64,000 nucleotides of DNA from Trogon surrucura (lineage: Eukaryota; Chordata; Aves; Trogoniformes; Trogonidae), in NCBI GenBank assembly GCA_020746105.1, contig CM036618.1, positions 48,138,014-48,202,013 of the forward strand, in the 5' to 3' direction. A model generated the notes under the pieces. The model was not told the DNA's origin. It searched no databases and saw nothing but the letters and a program-made list of their open reading frames with translations. Positions 23,961-38,798 of the stretch are shown here, piece by piece. A program made the position numbers and the translations under genes. The first letter of the stretch is position 1; every line of letters starts with the position of its first letter.

Positions 23961-26900
23961 TCAAAAGTTTTAACCCTACCGTTATCACTGAAGGTCGTTT
24001 TCAGAATGATGCACAGTGCTTTTGACAGGCAGCTCCCAGTAATGTTAGTAGGAGTTGTATGGCTGAGTTCCTACTTATGCTTTGAAAATGTGTCTTGTCG
24101 TATTTTGTAGGAACTATTTTGTAGCTATCCAGACACTTGTGGTCTCACTAGCAGAACTGGAAGGAATGTTTATTTTTAAACAGAAACCCCACATAATAGT
24201 CAAGTATTGTTAAATTTTTTTCACTTGTCTTTTTTTGTGAGCAGCACCATAATTCCTTGTGTGCTTGGAAACATTATCTTCATTGTAAAGCAATATGAAA
24301 TACGTTTTATACTGAGTAGAGGAGTTTGGGTTTTTTTATGGAGTTGTATAAAATACCTTTTTTACACCTAAGTTTATATCAGCCTTCAGATCTGGAGATC
24401 TTCAATACCTCTTAACTTGTACAATCAAATATTGATAACACATTTAAAAATAAAATGTCTAGGATTATGTAAGAGAGTCTACAGGTTTTACTCCCAATGC
24501 AGAATGACTCAACTATATGTGAGAGTGTTTTCTAACACTATAGTTCATGTAGGGAAGTAAATCTAAGTTACAAATGTAATCTCCTGCTGAATACTGAAGA
24601 AAGAAAAGGAAAAAGTAAGAGCCTTTTGCAAAAATAATTAAAAAAATATATCTGTCACATAAAGGGAGATACCGCTAACTGAAGTGTAGTAGTGAAAAGG
24701 ACTTTGCAGCATAGTGCTGAATTTGAATTTTTAGCATGGATTATAACTTTCGTGCAGCTGATGATCTTTTTCAGTCCTGGTGTAATGAAACTGTCGGACT
24801 GTATGCCACTAAATTAATAGGTTCCACCTAGAGTGTCTTATTAAGAAGAATTTTATTTCATAACAATCCTTCCATAATGAATGTCTAACTACCAGTGTTT
24901 CATAATAATTACTATGTGTTTCATAATAAGGTGTATCTATGTTTGGAACAGTACTTAGTATGTCTTTTATTATATGATGTTTCATAATTACAGCTCATCA
25001 GATTATTCAGTGTAGAATATTTATTTTTAGATTTAAACCTCCTATTTTTGTGTCAAATGTTTTGTGATTTTATTGTTTCATCATGTGTTCCAAGCAGTGT
25101 TGGAATGTAAGATCTTGCTACATTGAAAATGGGAAGTACAGTTCTGTTGTGGCACTTGGATTTCACCCTTTAATTAGTGATATAGTCATATTTAGGGAAG
25201 GATTAAGATATTAGTAAAAGGTTCAAGAATGTTTGAGAGAGAATTACTGAAAAGACTTTCATAGAGTAATGCATTAGGCATAAATGGGGGAAAAATGTAA
25301 TATAAATCTTTATTAGTCTTTTCATTTGAAAGAGTGTTGGATTTACCTTCCAATTTGAGAACCAGATAAAAAGAGCTGGAATCTTTGCCTACTCAACAAG
25401 ACAAAAGCTAGGAGAGAGATTTATTTGTTAACCGGAAGGTTTTTTTACACCATTTTCTTCTTGTAGTCCCCCCAAAAATGATGAGTCATCTATTTATGTG
25501 ACACTACAGATTTTCATTGTGGATAGGATGAACACCTATGTGTCGTACACAGCATTTTCTTTAATTGTCATTCTTTGTTGGGAATTTTAATAGGCTGTGA
25601 TTTCTCCATGTAGATGAAAACCTCTTAATCTTGTTTGTTGTCATTGTTGAATCTAAATAGTTATGGTGGTTAATCTTTCAAAGTTCCTTTCTTTGTTGTA
25701 CAGGCTGATGATTGATAAACACAGTCTGCTTGACACTAAGCCTGTTACTTTTCTGCGAACTGAGAAAGCCACAGCATTTTTTTCTTTTGTGGCAACGGTA
25801 ATAGAACTGTTTCTGATGCTATCTAGCAGTCTTTGTGTCACCGCTAGCAGTTTCTTGTGTCATCTGATGTCTTGTTGCATTCTAATTCCAGTATCTGCCC
25901 TTTATGCCTCTGTTTCTTTGATTTAGAACCCCAGTTAAATTCCACTTACATGTGATTAGAAGGAAAACTAGGACTGGATTTAAATGTGCCAACCCTTTTT
26001 GTTCTGTCAAGTACAGAACATTTTCTGATCTGTATAATGCAAAATCTTGATTAATGGAATTTATTTTCATTTTCGTCCATTGGAGCAAACTCCTGTGTTT
26101 TTTTTTCTAAGAAACATGCTGATTTCATACAGTATTGTATACCAACCTCACAGACACATATTGTCCCTTTTTCTCCATTAGTCTGTGTGTTGAAACAGCT
26201 GCTTCCTGTTGTTGGTCTCTGAAAAGTCTGAGATGTTTGTAACTGTGGAGGATACTTGTGGTTCTGCATAGGCAATATGAAGAAAATCAGTTTCATACTT
26301 TAAAAAATGCTAAATGTGTTTGATTGACATAGCTCTTCCAACTCATTACTTCCAAAATTAATCCTCAACTGGGATTTCTCATATTTGTAATATATTTTCT
26401 AGAGTCTCCTACATATGATTTTAAACATTCATGCCTTCATGAATCTTTTCTGAAAACTCAGATTGGAGACTAAACTCCTTGAGTATTTTTATCCAATCAT
26501 TTTCCACCTGATTTACTGAATTTCCAGTTATTCTCTGCAAGTTGAAATCTTTCTCTATATAGTGAGACCTGTTTACTGTGAACATGTCTATCATAAAGCA
26601 GTTTAATAAGTGACCTATCTTCATAACTGGAAGGGGTGCACCTGCCTTAGCATGATGCTTCAACTTTACAGATCAGCTGTGAAGCAGATAAACTACCCTG
26701 GATAAATGGTCCACTGACAAGCTCTCATTCTTCTCATGCTGAGCTGTTTGGAGTATCAGTGAATATTGTGTAAACATATATTAAACAGTGCTCATCGTCC
26801 TAATCGCGACTATTGAGTCATGGGTTATCATATTAAAGGGCTTGATTCACCTTTACTTGTACCACATTCTGTAAGTTAGGACTTCCTGCATTTTCCTCCC

Positions 26901-27276
26901 TTCAGCAGAGTTACGCTAACCTACTTCTCCTAAGTCAAGCTCTTGTGCTGGTTTCAGCTGTCAAAGTATTTAGTATCAACTGTTTTTCCATTTCCTTGTA
27001 AACAGTGATAAAAGCACAATGAACATTGCCTCATCACCAAATTACATTTTTCTCTTACCAGCTGGAATAAAACATAATAAAAGAAGACAAGAGTTTTAAA
27101 AATGTCTCCACACATTTATCTTAATCTTTTCTCTATGAAGAAGCTTAGGAATAGCCTGATGCTTCATACTAGAGCAGACGCCTGAGCGATATCTCTCCCT
27201 GGAGTGCATGCATACCCTTTTACGTCTCAGTCTTCATTTTTATTTCGTATTACTTGATCATCTGATTTCTCTCCCT

Positions 27277-27310
27277 GAGCTTGTCTGATTGATGAGCTTG
27301 TCTGATTGAT
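27277..27310. repeat. Perfect 17-bp tandem duplication
   Basis: GAGCTTGTCTGATTGAT occurs twice head to tail (27277-27293 and 27294-27310). Confidence 0.8.
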
Positions 27311-29560
27311 TTTCAAGCTACTTCTTGAAAACTATCTTGATGGAATGGCAGAATGAGAAGGAACTACTTTTCCAGTTACTATGGAGTTCTACTTACTAAA
27401 TTACTATATTAACATTTATTCAAGTAGGAAGTTAACATGTTGGTTCTTTATTCTTAATAAGCATTCTTCTTACGAGAATTTTATCTCCTGAGGCCTCCCT
27501 AGAGAACCACAGCATATGTTATGAGGCATTTTCAAGAATAGATTCATCATCCAATAGGGCAACCCAGATGGCAACCCTGAAATCTGCTTCTCTTGCTATT
27601 CTACAGTTTTAAGATTGTTTTGCCTCAGTTGTAATGCAAGTGGGGATGTTGTCACTTGACTGTAAAATACTGTGTAAACAGAAAAGGATAAAAGTATGCC
27701 AAATTTACATACTTTCTAAAACTGTTCCATAACAATAATTTCATAAGCCAGATATTTTTAGTTAAACCAAATTGCAGATTATGACTCTTAGTTGATTGCT
27801 TCTAAAAGATTCAATATAATCTGCTTCTTTTTGTATAGTTTTTCCAGTTGAAAAGCAAATCCTTTTTAACGCTAGAGATCATCTTTATTTTGGGCAGAGA
27901 GCAACTATGCCAGCCTCTGGAACACTGAGATGTTTTGTCAGCTGAATGAGGCAGATTGCACAACAAGATTTTCTTCTCTGTCCTTGATGGCTTTTCTAGT
28001 TTTTTATTAACAGATATGTTTGTGTAACTGTACCAAGAAATCCTAGTATTATGTGAGAAAAAAATGTTCTAAAAAGCTTACTTTCTGAACTAAATTTCTT
28101 CTCCTTTACATTGGAGCTGGAAAATTTTTGGTTTATATTTCTATCATATAAACAGTATTTCAATAACTGAGGGTAACAATAAGAACATGTGAGTTAATTC
28201 CTGATTTTGTGATCTCATGAGCAAATTATTAAGCACATGATTTTCACTTAGTCTATCATTCTATATATTATAGCAATGAAATTTTACACTCATCTTGCCT
28301 GGACAGCAGTCACTGAAAATATTGCAAGCAAGACTTGCAAATGGTATTTCAAATATGCTCAGCTATTTCTGAGTCTCACTTTTCACAAAATGCAGATGAC
28401 AGCTTTAAATTGATTAAACAGAATGAGAGTTTACTGTGCTGTATGCAAATAATATTACCATAAATCTGCATAGTCTGACATAGTATTTAAGCTTCATTTA
28501 TGGTGGTCAACACAGATATTCTATGTTCCATCTTTTTTTTTCTGTATCAAAAATGTGAAATGTACTGGAATTATAATGCATTTTTATGATGATCATCAAG
28601 TTTTGTAAGTATTTTGAGAAGTTACAGTGCAGATCACAATCAGTGCCATAAAATCTAAATGCAGATGAAGATATATAGCTGAAACAAAGACACACATAGC
28701 AATGAGTTAAGCAGCAATTTCTCCCTTTGCATCTTGACACTCGTTAAGATGCTTTGATGTTTCTGACCTCCTCCACAAGGGATTTATCAGTTTCAGATTA
28801 TCAGTTTCAGTTTATAGAATTTCTAATACAGAAATAAACAACTCAGCATAGACTATTCATCCTAATTCCTCAAGATTCTCTTGAATCATTTCTGAATGCT
28901 CTCAATCTCCTTCAAGGATAGAAAAGAGTACCGAGGTCTCCAAGTCTACATACAAACACAGCGTTTACATAGTAGCCTCTATTAGAATACAGTTAGAGAT
29001 TGCAGTAAGAGAAAAATTCTTATCTTTAACTCTTTTTAGTATGAATAACCTCCTTAGATGTTAAGGGGGAAAAAAATACTCTAAAACCTTATTATATTGC
29101 CAGTAGATTGGTGTGACATCCTGGATACTACTTATCATGCATCAAATGTGAGAAGAAACTACTGCCAGCAAAACTACTGAAATGTTTGAGCTGAGGATGG
29201 ATGAAGAACTTGTAACTCATCTGCCCCAGCAGTCCAACAGAAGATATAGTACCACCCATCAGCTAAATCTCCATATGCACTTGGAAGAAAAAAAATATTC
29301 TCTCTTCAACACAATTAGTCAATTTTGAATTCTTCTGCCAAGAAATAGATTATTTTTCTGTGCGTAGAGGTCTAGCCAAACTTTGTCTTCTGCAGAGCTA
29401 AGATGTGTGTGGGGCCTTCTTAGGAAATAAAGCAGTAGGTCTGGTGACTTCTGCATAGGGAAAACACCTTATAATATGCATCTGTTTGTACGACTTGTTC
29501 CATCGATATGTTTTATGTTAATGCTTGTAACTTTGTAGTTTACCCTAATGAGAAAATGGC

Positions 29561-29590
29561 GTTTGTTTGTTTGTTTGTTTGTTTGTTTTT
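29561..29590. repeat. GTTT tetranucleotide repeat
   Basis: About six to seven GTTT units ending in a T-run, a microsatellite. Confidence 0.85.
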
Positions 29591-32500
29591 ATGAAGAGTA
29601 TAGCTGTATCTTCAAGATGTGTAAAACTGGGCCTGAAAACTCTTTCCATCCTTTCTCTTAATTTTTTCTAATCATTCTGAAAGCCATCACAGAGTTGTTC
29701 AATTCATCACTAATTATCCAAGAACCCAGGTATTTTTAATGTCAGAACTGCACCTTGGACAATGTTCATCCTTAAAGAATTGATGTCTCTTACGACTAGG
29801 AACTCAGTTTCTTCATTCTTAATTACTCAGGCACTTGCATCCAAAGACAGGAATTAAAATTTAAGTACTTATAGATAATTATCTCCAACTAAGTGCAGAG
29901 GTCTTTCCGCCTGGCTTAACTTTTTAAGTCTTGTTATATATAGGTGTTACATAGTTATAACCATATATTTCCTTTCTATTTTGATGGAACATTGTAACAC
30001 AACCTTTTGTAGAGTCTGAGGGGTATTTATGGAAAGTTGTATCAAAAATCATGTTGAGATATTTTTCATACTATGATTTCTCTTGTCAGTTTCTCATTTA
30101 CATGTTGCACTGAATATTTCACTGCTCGAATATGTCAGGATCTGATATATACTTTTGAATCTTAACAGTACGTTACATCCTAGGATCTAAAGACTGTTCA
30201 GTATAGCTCTTATGGAGGATTCAGCTGGATAAACCATCTTTACTAAAAAAATCTCCTGAGTTTTCATTGGTTAATAGCTTGTGAAATAATGAGTTCACTC
30301 TCTGACCTTCTTCCATTTTGAGTTTTGACTGGCTAGAGTTCTGTTTGATTCACTTTGTTTCACACAGCTCTTTCTTTGCTAGACATCTGCTTAAATGCCA
30401 TTCACTGTTTATCTAAATCAATATCTCAAACCACTTGTGACAGTTTAATAATTGCATTTGCATTCCCTTCATCTCTAGCAAAAGCTGGGAGTTAATGGAA
30501 GATATGTCACATGTATTACCATTTCTTTTCACACATGTAATCCTAGCTCATATCTTTATATTTGAGTTTACATGTTCAGTTTTCTTTGGTTATTTTGCAC
30601 ACTATATGACCAAGTTAAAGATAGGATAAGCATATATACTACAGAATTTGCTTTAGAAAATATCTCAGCAGTCAGAACAGGGACATTTCTTACAAGAGAT
30701 TTACATTTATCTTTACCTAATTTGGTTTAACTACAAGCAATATAAATCTCATCTACCTCATTTTGTGTCTTCAGATGCCTTGGGTAAACAGCTTGCATAG
30801 GTGAGTCAATATTTGAAGACCGTTTTGTCAAGAGTTTAAAACATCACACAGTAATGTTCCATATATACCATGGACAGTGACTTGTTAGTGTCTATGTACT
30901 GTGTTACCATCTGTTAGCAATAATCCCATAATAGTTGCCGTAAAGGTAAAAAAACGGTCTAAGGAACAATTCCATTTAGTTTTGAAAGATCTCCACACTG
31001 TAGTAACATATGCAGTGACTCATCCTTGTTTTTAACAGCCCTTGCTAACTAGCAGCACATATAGTACATTGGATTGCTCGTATATAGTTTGCTTGAAAAA
31101 AAAGTTGAGAGTCTCCAGAAAAAAGTGCTGAGCATTCTTTTCTCATATTGGATCCTTTCATTCTGTTTTGTCAAAGCGTTGATTTTTTTTTTTTCCCCAT
31201 TGTGTGATAAGAAAAGAAAAGAAGACACAAGTCTAGACTTGGCACTTGGTATGTTTATTTAGCAAATCATAGCATGGACTAATAGTAAATGTGCCTAAAG
31301 AGAAAGCTTCCTCTACAGATAAACCTGAGTGTTTTCAAGAAGGAGTGTTTTTTGAGAAAGACCAGTGTCACATGTTTTTGGAGGTAGAGGGAAGGAGACT
31401 TATTTGCTTTCTTCTGCGTGTGCTTTATTTTTGTTTGTGTTTTACTCTGGCATGCACAGTACTGGTGGGGAGAAGGAAATTGTAACTCATAATGCATAAC
31501 AGCAGTTTTCTCATGAGATGTGCAATACCATCTAGTCCTCCAACCTAAAGAACAAAACAAGAATCTAGTGGAATGAGAATAGACTAAATAAGAATCCAAG
31601 AAGGCACCACAGTGCTGTCAATATATTTTGTCAAAAATTGGATACAAGTGATAATTTGAAAATGTTCAAGTTAACTGATTGATATTTTTTTTCCATTAAC
31701 ATCAGTGACTGAATTTTCAGATTGCCTGATATATTAGAAACCCAATTCAACTAGCAACTGAGCTGTTGTGTGTCCTGGTCTAGTGTTTGTTTGTTGTGGT
31801 GTTGGTTTTTTTTTTCCTCTCCAAAAAAATCAAAACAGAAAAACTGATATACAAGATACTTTATTTATTGAAGTAACTTCACAAATGCATCCTCCTTGGA
31901 ATACCTTGGTGTAACATGAAAGGTTTCCTGAAGAAAAATGTAGGAATTATAGTGATAGGATTGGAAATGGAAAGTCAGCAGTGATGATTTCTGGAGGGCT
32001 CAGAAACATGATATTTAACAAAAATTTTTGTAAGCATTGAAAGGCAGCGTTTATGCTAAATGAGCCAAACATATGAAAATGAGCATTATTTGTTTGCTGA
32101 ATATGTCGATGATGCAACGAGTTTCTTTATTTCATCTAAATGAAGAAGGAAACAAAAAACATTGGAAGAAAAACCAATATGATATGCCGGTTATTAACCT
32201 TGTAGAAAATTCAAGCTACAGATGTTCAGAGGAAGAGCAGTTTCTGTAGGACAGTATTTCAGAGTTCTCCTTTGAATTTTTTGGGGTTCAGGGTTACTTG
32301 AAGGATAGGAAAACCTGGGTAATAAAGGATTTCATTGATTTTACTCCTTTATTGTCTAAAACAGACCTTGTATTTTTGTGTAATATTAATGATAAAGATA
32401 CAATCTTAAGCAACATTTAGATGTTAGTAACTGTATAGTTAACTATCCAGTTATTTGGAGTCGTATAAAATGTCTGTTAGAATTTAAGATTTTTTAAAAA

Positions 32501-35500
32501 AACTAAGTATCACTTTCTTACTTCAGAGCTGGGAATATTTTAGTTTCTACAAACTTCGCTAAAACCAGAATTCCTAAATTCCTCTGACTCTCAATCATCC
32601 TTCTCCATTGTATTCTGAATGTATGTAAAAAGAGCTAAAATAGAGGAGAAGCAAAACGGAAAAAAACCTCAACCCCAAACAAAAATAAATTTACCAGAAC
32701 CTTACCTCTTTGAAAGGTAGAGCATTTCTTTCTTGGAGTAAAAAAAATAAAATAAACTTGTGTCATGGTGACACATTATAATTCAAAATAAAAGCATACT
32801 TTTAAAATAAGTAAGGAAATAAATAGGGGATATTTCTTAACTTCAAATGTTATTCAATATCTAGAGAAAAGTAAGATTGTTCCTTACAAGTTCCTGTAGG
32901 CTGAAGTATGAGAATTATTTCTTTCCTGATTATCTTTCTGATTTAACTGTTAGCCAGATGATTACCAGTCTTATGCAAACCTCCAGTCTCTAGCTCTAAA
33001 TTTATTAGAGAGAAGAAGTCATTTAAACACCAATAGGGCTTGACCAGAAATCAATCTAAAAGAAGAAGTGTGGTAATTGTTTCTGATGCTGAAACTGAAT
33101 CAGTAGTGTGTGTCCCAAGCATTTGCGGTTTATCTGTGGAAATCACCTAGTGTTAATTCTAATAATGACAGTGAAATTTCTTCAGTGTAAAGCTAGTCAT
33201 GCATTTTCAGACTTAAGAAAAAAAGTGAAGACCTTTTTGTTTTTGTTAGTGTTATCAGAAGTTCTGTTTTTTGCAACAATGGATTCTATGATTCTTAGAG
33301 GGAAATGCTAAAAAATATTGAAAATTTTCAGCATCATAGTTGAAAAAAAACAAGCTAAGGAGTATAATTGAAAACCGTAAGCCTTTTAAAACATGAAAAT
33401 GTTTACTACTAATCATTCTTTTAGCAAACCAGAGAGTGGTATAAATATAAGCAATTTTTATTAAATAGGCTTGTTCTGGCACTTCACTTTCATTATATTG
33501 GTTTGGTTTGGTTTGATGCTTTGTTATGTTTTGTTTTGTTTTTTTTGTTTTATTTTGTGTGGTCATTAGACATGTGTGGCACCTGCACTTGCTAATTAGG
33601 ACTTGCCAGAAGACTTAAAGCAGGTAGCGTCTGGTTGTGAGAACCATGAAGGCAGTGCTACTTCAGCTTGATGAGATCAAGAAAGTTACACAGTTTCTTT
33701 CCATTCTCCCAGACTTTTAAAGAAGTTATTTTCCCATGAGAAACAGCTTTGACGTTACATAGAATATGATAGCTATTTACTATTAATCTACCTGTTTTAT
33801 AGAAGTAGAGATACAGTGCTTCTGTACCAGAGCACCATCACCAGTCATATAAGAGTTTTCAGCTAACAGGTACTACAGCAATTAGTTCATCTGGAGCGAT
33901 TTTCTAGGTATTTTGGAGTAAAAAGTAGAAAGCTTTATATTGGGATGCAGGTTCAGATTAGTTTCTGTGAACTAAGCATTCCACTACTTAGAAAAATTCT
34001 CTGGTTTTGTGGCTGACACAATGTAACCAATGAGCCCTGTCGAGAAGAAAAATGGAAACAGCTAGCAAGATTTTGTACATTGCACTGCTTTGCTGTGCTC
34101 ACAGAGCATGACAAAGTTAATGTCAACTTGCAAAAATATCTGAAAAAGGCTTCTAATTAGTCGTATTTATCCTCCACACACTTCTCTCTCTTACTTTCTC
34201 TCTCTTGCTCTCCCCTTCTAATAAACAGGCATGTTAGAGGAGAGTGAGTAGTTAATCATGTCAAAATCCTGGTCAGCGTGCCCTTCATTTACTGGAATGA
34301 AAGGAATTTTCACCTTGCTTCAAATGTAACTGTAATTAGATAAAGGTACTAAGTAGATGGATACCAGAGGCTTCTCATATCTTTCTGTTCTAGAAGCTAC
34401 TGGAAGCCTAATTCTGCCTCCAGCGTAAATGCTGATGGAGATTACTAATATTCATAACACCTTCCTCGTCATTTTGACTCTCATACTGTGTAGTCACTTG
34501 TGCCTGTGCAGAAGCAAGCACCAAAACCAAAGAGGAGGATGGTGTGTACCTCTGTGCAAATGTAAAGGACTACACAGGTGAAGGCAGTAGCGATTTCTGT
34601 CTAGTAACGAAAGCTTAATTGGGCTTTTTTTGTAGCACAGGGCAGCTTTCAGAGAGCATTGCCAGGGAAGGTCATTGTTTGTTGTTACATAACAAATACT
34701 GAACACTTGCTTTTAAGAGTTCGTAGTTCAGAAGGAGTAGTGAAATACTTTAAGCAGTTAAATAGGATGAAAATTTCTATGAGGTGTAAAGAAAATGAAG
34801 TGAAAAGTGAGTACATTTCTTAAGGAGTCAAATTCACCGCTCATAGTTCATCAGCTACCTATTCAGGATTACATTTCAGTTTACAGTACATTATAATGCA
34901 AGTGAATTTCAAGGAAGGTTTTGAAAGACAGGTATTGATTTCGGCCTTGAGACTTGTCTCACGTGAAGTCTGGATGAGATTCAAATGGCGTTGGTGAAAT
35001 AACTATGCAGATTAGCCTATGATAATGACATTAGGATCACTTCCAAGTTTGGCTTTCTCTTCGGGAAGAGCAGTGGACACAAGGAGCAAACGAAGAAAAA
35101 ATTAACAGTTACATTTCAGATTGCGTAGAAAGGGGTGTGTTTGGAACTATTAAAATATGATGGAAAGCTCTGCAGGTACATGGGACCAGGAGCTTTTACA
35201 GAAACCTGCAAGTTGCCTGTAGGTCCTATGTCACATATACCAGATATATTACATATACCACATATAAGATATCCTTAAAGATATCTTGAAAATGTTGGGA
35301 AATCTGAGGAGTCTGAGACACTGGTGTTTAGGCAGCCAAGTCTCTTGTTTTGGCAATCTGAGCGGAGGGAACATAACAGATTAGATTCAGATAGGTCATG
35401 TAGTACTAGAAGTAATACATTTGAGTCAAATAACAGGTTTAAATACAGAATGAAGTCAAGTTAATGGTCCTTGGTAATGAAAAAGTCAGTGTAGTTGTCC

Positions 35501-38500
35501 TTCAGAAAATAAGAGTGAGAAAGGAGTATCCATAGTCTGTTGTGATGCTCAAAGTTAAACTAATGTGCTGTCAAGATGACTGTTGCAATACTGAATAGAA
35601 TTGCCAAGTTTGTTTTACAACCTTAGAACGAGCTCACCCCATCTTTTTTAAAAAAGTCCATACATTTTTGCATTGAAAAATATGATTTCACCTTTCATTC
35701 TGTGCCTTTAAGAGGCTTTTGTAATACTTCTTCCCTCAAACTTGTGACCAACTTTTGAATGTGTTAAGTCAAATGAGCTCTTCACTTTTAAATGAGGGAG
35801 CATTTCAATTTCTCATGTATCCTTCTTATTATATCGTGGTTTACTCTTTGGAATAGAAATATTGATTAACTTACTAATTTATTTTACTCTTGTAATGCCA
35901 CTGTTATATATATGCTATTTAACTATAGATATAGAGTAACCATTGTAAAAAATTAATTTGAGCCAAGATAGCAAATTCTTCAAATCAGTAGTGCATATGA
36001 GTCCCTTATTATTGCAAACTTGACAGTCATTCAGCTCTAAAACTTTAATAGCAATAAGCAGTAAAAACAAATTTGCAAGGGCCAGTACCCTGTTTCACAG
36101 GGTTGTACTGAACTATGCCAAACAATTGCTGACTGCTTTTCCTAACAATACTTATTTGGAGATGCAGACAAATAGAGAATATGATTTCATAATGCTTAAG
36201 ACTTACAGGTAATCTTACAGATACAGTGGGTGATATGTTTTTGTTTAAAAAAAAAAATTAAATGATAAATGAATGTAATTGCTGAACAGCTCCTATCTTC
36301 CACATAGGATGAGATTTCTTGAGGTAGGAAGAATGACTAAATGTAATCTTTGAAGATGTGTCAGCTTGATAAGTATTTCAGTAAACTAGTTTCAGAGAAC
36401 TCAGCCCACCCTTGCCAAAGCTTGTTTCAGTTTAGAAACAGTGCAAAACCTGGTGAAGCACATGACAGTAATGGTACAAGGGTTTTTATGTTGTGGAACA
36501 TCAGAAATACAAGCACTAACATTCTCCAAGCAAAATGAGGTGAATCATATTGATCCGTAAAGTTTAAATATATTTGGTATTTTTTCTATAGAATATATGG
36601 ATTTTTCCTGGAGCATGAAGGTCTTTTTTTTTTGTTGTTGTTGTTTTTAATAATGTGTTACAACATTGATTAAATATGCATGTGTTATTTCAGAGTGTTG
36701 AACTAAGATATTGCTAAGGTTTTGCTGCTGCAAACTGTACATATTCTTTGAATATTCTTAGATTAGCAGAAACAGATTTGCTCTGATAATAATTTCTGAG
36801 TTCCAGATCAGGGCTTAAGCTTTTAGGATTTATTAAAGCCTTCTTGAAGATGTGTTTTGGGATATGTAAGAAAATTCATGCTAAAATTATTCTTCAGTAG
36901 ATTTGACAGTCTGCCTGTAGGAGCAGATAAGGATGGAGTAGGAGGAAAGCAAATTAGGTATTCATTTATATATTAAGCTTAGGAAAATCGTATCTTTTTT
37001 CTTATCATTTTAGGGTTACTTAATGAGTCATTCATAATTCAAGAAAAATTTAAATAAAATGGAGATAATAGATACTTCTCTGGGCAGACATAAACAATGT
37101 GTTTTGAAATCTTTTTTTTTTTTTATCTTAAAGCAATTTAGAAAGTGGAAAATAATAGATGCTTTTTTTTTTTCCCTAAAAAAAAGGAGAGTAATGTATC
37201 ATGGTATCAGGATGTCAGAGTGTTTACTTGTTTTTCAAAGCCATGGCATTTTTTAAGGATAAACCTCTTTGTAATACACAGTAATTATTTTTGTTGTTGT
37301 TGTTGCCACGTAACAAAGATAATTATTATAGTTCAAATATCTGCAGTTTTATTACAATAAAAAAATCCAATGGTTCCTTGGTTTGGGCTACAATAATACA
37401 AATCTTACCAGACAAAAAAATCATTTTTAAAACAGTAAAACTGTTCAGATTAGTGTACAGGACAAAACAGGGAGAAATTTTGAGATTATACAGAAGAGAG
37501 AATTATGTGGAGAAGATAAATTGTACTTTTCTATTTACTCTTTTTCAAAATACAGAAAAGAAAGAAATATTAAATCAAATTGAAGATAACTAAAGCAAAA
37601 CAAAAAAGATATTTTTTTTTTGTAAATTGATAATTGATCTCTGGAACTTGTCTCATACTTTATCAGAAAATTAATACTCTGTAATAAAGCTATAATGATT
37701 AGAAATGCAAGTGCATCTGAGGTAATGCTTCACACATAAAGCAACTGGTGGAGGTTATAAAGAAACGTTCCCTCTGGTCTGTAAGCAACTTTCAATTTTA
37801 TTGTAGTTTTCAACTTTCTTTTTTTTTTGCCTCTTCACAGGAAAAGCTAGTATTGATAATAATCAGAAATCAGCTATGTGTTTCTAGATTTTTTTATGTG
37901 TTTTGCCTAGTCCAAAGGACAGTAGAATTGAAGAAAAAAAAAAAATCATTCATCAGTGTGGAAAACAGCAGGCGTCATGAATTTCTCATGTTAATATTTC
38001 CTGCGCTCCATTAAATATAACACTCCTACTGACTATGACAGTTCGAGTGAATTAATAAATCTACCTTACAGACAGTGCCATGTAATGTCACTTTATTTCA
38101 TGTTCTGTGCATTTCATTAACTTGTTTACAATGTCTGTTGTGTAAATTCTTTGTGCATCAGATAAACCTGCAGTTTAATTCATATATTACTACAAACTCT
38201 AGGTCTATTACAGTGTACACCAAAGGTCATGGAAAATATTTCCATCAACTTCTGTAGATGTTAGATAAGGTCCATTTGAACACATAAAATAGAAAAGGTA
38301 ACATGGAACGCAGCTAAGTAGAAGGAAATGATAAGTCAATGAGGTGAACACGCATAGGATAAAATGTTCTGAGTTTGTTGAGTTAGTATTTGAAGCAATG
38401 GTGAAAAATATGGCCTTGAATTTGGGCCTTTATGAATGTTACCGGCATCATGACCATTATGAAACAAAAGCTGCAACTGTCATCTAAGTTGGTTCAGAAT

Positions 38501-38763
38501 ATGCACCTGAATATTTATTTTATTTTAGTAAGTGACAATTAGGTAAGTTTTTCCCTACTTCCCTGTTAATATTTCCTGGTTTGCAAATTTATGTCTAGCA
38601 GTTCAATTAGGTTAAATGGCATGTATTGAGTCTGAAATCTGTTGTTGATTAAAATAATTTATAAAGCATGACAGACAGAGTGGTAAACAGGTAGGATTTT
38701 ACTCCTGTAAAATTTCAAGAATCTTAAACATTCTGGTTGATTCATTTGTCCGTTAAACACACC

Positions 38764-38798
38764 GGGGGCGGGGGGGGGGGGGGGGGGGGGCGGGGGGG
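38764..38798 (+). repeat. Poly-G tract (G5-C-G21-C-G7)
   Basis: Thirty-five bases almost wholly G on the strand that is sense for GRIK2. It sits between AT-rich flanks. It could form a G-quadruplex in DNA or RNA. Long G homopolymers are also error-prone in sequencing, so the exact length is uncertain. Confidence 0.85.
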
